This document shows, one piece after another, positions 38,057 to 39,376 of a DNA stretch of 39,376 bases (position 1 is its first letter; each line of letters begins with the position of its first letter). A program made the position numbers and the translations under genes. A model generated the notes under the pieces. It ran no database searches. It saw nothing but the letters and a program-made list of their open reading frames with translations, and had not been told where the DNA came from. Source of the stretch: a virus. The DNA lies in the IMG/VR virus record IMGVR_UViG_3300017946_000001, positions 1-39,376 of that record. One strand, given 5' to 3'.

Positions 38057-39376
38057 TAATATAGCTCCACCATTCCATTATTAGCTACAAACCGACTTAA
38101 ACCCCAAAATCTTAGTTTTAAAGTTAAACTATTACATGCCCCTAAATTTTCCCAGTTAAGAATGTTTTGACGCATCCCTATTGGGTTTAAATTTCTAGAT
38201 ACTGTATTACTCCAGGTAATACCGCTATCTCTTGAAACTGTTAAATCAACTCTTGGCTGATATGGAATTGTTATTGATGCTATATCTAAAGAATCCTCAT
38301 CTGCCATTGGTTGCCCAGCTTCTGTGTAGATAGTATCATCAGGAGGGTTAAATAAATCTTCCGTTATTAATAAATCCTGCCCAGGGCTATTTATTGATAA
38401 CCCTGTAACGTTTTTATCGTTACCTTGCTCAAGTGTGAATACAAAAGTATTTGGTCTAAATTGGCTACTGTCATCTGCTCTAATGGTGTCGCAAATCCTT
38501 ATTCTTTGGATTTCATGTATTAAAGTTGGATCTGGTATGGCATTCGGTAAGTTTTCGTTGTAAGTTGTTAAATCAGTAGATGATAAATATAAATCCCCGT
38601 CATTTAAAGAAATAAAATAAGTCTGTCCATTAAAATAAGCATAATTTTTGGCTGGATGATAATTTAAATCCCAATCACTAAGATTAAAAAACATCTCAGT
38701 CGTACAATCATAAAGGATGGTTAGATTATCTGCTGGATTATAAAATGTTAATTGATAAAATAAATGACCATCTTGTCTATAAAACATTGCTGTTGATTGT
38801 GCTGGATATTGAATATGAGACAATTGATGATCGATACCATCTGTTGATATAGGTTTAAATTCTTCCCCGTTATACACCATAATAGTAGGAGCGTTATTTT
38901 CATTTATAGCTAGCCATGCTATAAATTTATCTGAAGATGCAATTGTAGAAACAGAGGCACACCCATAATCCACGCTTATGTTTTGATTTCTTCTATAGTT
39001 TTGTAACCCACCAATTTGCATCCATATTTCGCAAACTGATGTTCCCATAACTAAAACGTTAGCTGATTGAGCAGGAATTCTAACGACAGCAAGCGCATAA
39101 TCAGGTTTGGTTTGTAAAGCAAATTGTCCAGGCGTTGCTTGTATAATAGTGGTAGGAGTGGCATATTGATAAGCATACCATGCAGCACCATTAGTTGTTG
39201 CGTTGGCGTTCCCAAAAAGAAAATAGGTATTATGATAATCTACATAGCCAGGGACAAGATTACCTAATCCAGTTTGAACAGTTAAACTAGATCCTGGTAA
39301 CGAATAATTATAGATATAAGCATTTAATCCATCTACAATACAAATCTGTGAGTTTAGGTTTTCATCTATATATACA
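38056..39376 (-). CDS. P22 gp10-like packaged-DNA stabilization / tail protein, C-terminal part
   Basis: This is the rest of the gene that starts at ATG 422; on the circle the coding sequence runs 422 to 1, then 39253 to 38056, giving 539 residues. Bases 39254-39376 repeat the window start. The segment after the junction reads VPGYVDYHNTYFLFGNANAT, then VRIPAQSANVLVMGTSVCEI and WMQIGG, a usual stretch of this family. Later come a Trp/Tyr-rich propeller-like region and a C-terminal beta domain ending GMVELY. P22 gp10 likewise ends in a domain that contacts gp26. The gene shows no frameshift across the junction. Confidence 0.82.
   Translation of the reverse strand, partial: VYIDENLNSQICIVDGLNAYIYNYSLPGSSLTVQTGLGNLVPGYVDYHNTYFLFGNANATTNGAAWYAYQYATPTTIIQATPGQFALQTKPDYALAVVRIPAQSANVLVMGTSVCEIWMQIGGLQNYRRNQNISVDYGCASVSTIASSDKFIAWLAINENNAPTIMVYNGEEFKPISTDGIDHQLSHIQYPAQSTAMFYRQDGHLFYQLTFYNPADNLTILYDCTTEMFFNLSDWDLNYHPAKNYAYFNGQTYFISLNDGDLYLSSTDLTTYNENLPNAIPDPTLIHEIQRIRICDTIRADDSSQFRPNTFVFTLEQGNDKNVTGLSINSPGQDLLITEDLFNPPDDTIYTEAGQPMADEDSLDIASITIPYQPRVDLTVSRDSGITWSNTVSRNLNPIGMRQNILNWENLGACNSLTLKLRFWGLSRFVANNGMVELY
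39254..39376. repeat. Terminal overlap, right copy (circular junction)
   Basis: Exact copy of bases 1-123. See the left copy; remove one to obtain the 39,253-bp circle. Confidence 0.93.

Noticed and set aside
1-39376. tRNA genes, integrase, transposase, CI-type repressor
   Set aside because: Looked for in both strands by cloverleaf, catalytic-motif and helix-turn-helix patterns; none could be supported by eye. A dedicated tRNA scan and profile search would be decisive.

Overview
The window is one complete circular genome of about 39,253 bp. The first 123 bases recur exactly as the last 123, and one gene (P22 gp10-like) reads in frame across that junction. It encodes a P22-like, short-tailed phage: terminase, portal, scaffold, P22-type coat, gp4- and gp10-like tail factors, ejection proteins and long repetitive fibres. 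It also carries plasmid functions: a ParA ATPase, a winged-helix protein whose gene holds a 30-unit array of 11-bp repeats, an orphan HigA and VapD. No integrase is visible. The simplest reading is a phage-plasmid that persists as a circular replicon. The DNA is AT-rich by eye. VapD, DUF1640-type coiled-coil proteins and a protein ending in a eukaryotic prenylation motif suggest a gammaproteobacterial, perhaps Legionellales-like, host that lives with eukaryotic cells. That host assignment is an inference.

Layout. Virion and lysis genes lie on the minus strand. A packaging operon (15125 to 12363) encodes a zinc-knuckle protein, TerS, two tiny proteins, a sigma-region-4-like protein and TerL. 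Next come portal, an orphan DNA methyltransferase and small accessory genes (11628 to 5865), ending at a hairpin terminator. Scaffold, coat, an HNH endonuclease, a possible decoration protein, gp4-like and gp10-like proteins (4637 to 1, continuing at 39253) lead into three ejection-type proteins (37795 to 34565). Tail-fibre genes (33981 to 25321) and a lysis and nuclease group (25263 to 23897) complete the late block. The plus strand carries an early recombination operon (a short ORF, RecE-like exonuclease, Bet/RecT annealase; 15766-17710) and a plasmid module (ParA, winged-helix protein; 20660-23140). A minus-strand winged-helix gene (17919-18644) contains four DnaA-box-like sites and is a candidate replication initiator with an internal origin. 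Beside it is a two-gene cargo operon (20392 to 18800) that may encode host-directed proteins.

The most unusual features are these. (1) Six divergent paralogues of one small coiled-coil plus C-terminal membrane-helix protein are scattered as single or paired cassettes between phage operons, one beside vapD and one beside a ribbon-helix-helix gene. (2) A 333-bp array of 11-bp repeats is read in all three frames inside a coding sequence. (3) DnaA boxes cluster inside an initiator-like gene, with a divergent small-RNA-like unit upstream. (4) A near-consensus chromosomal parS-like site is present. (5) Two almost identical 17-bp palindromes lie about 16 kb apart. (6) A candidate phage-borne effector ends in CTIL. 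No tRNA, rRNA, CRISPR array, insertion sequence or integrase was seen. No gene-free stretch exceeds 300 bases; the larger gaps hold the regulatory features listed.
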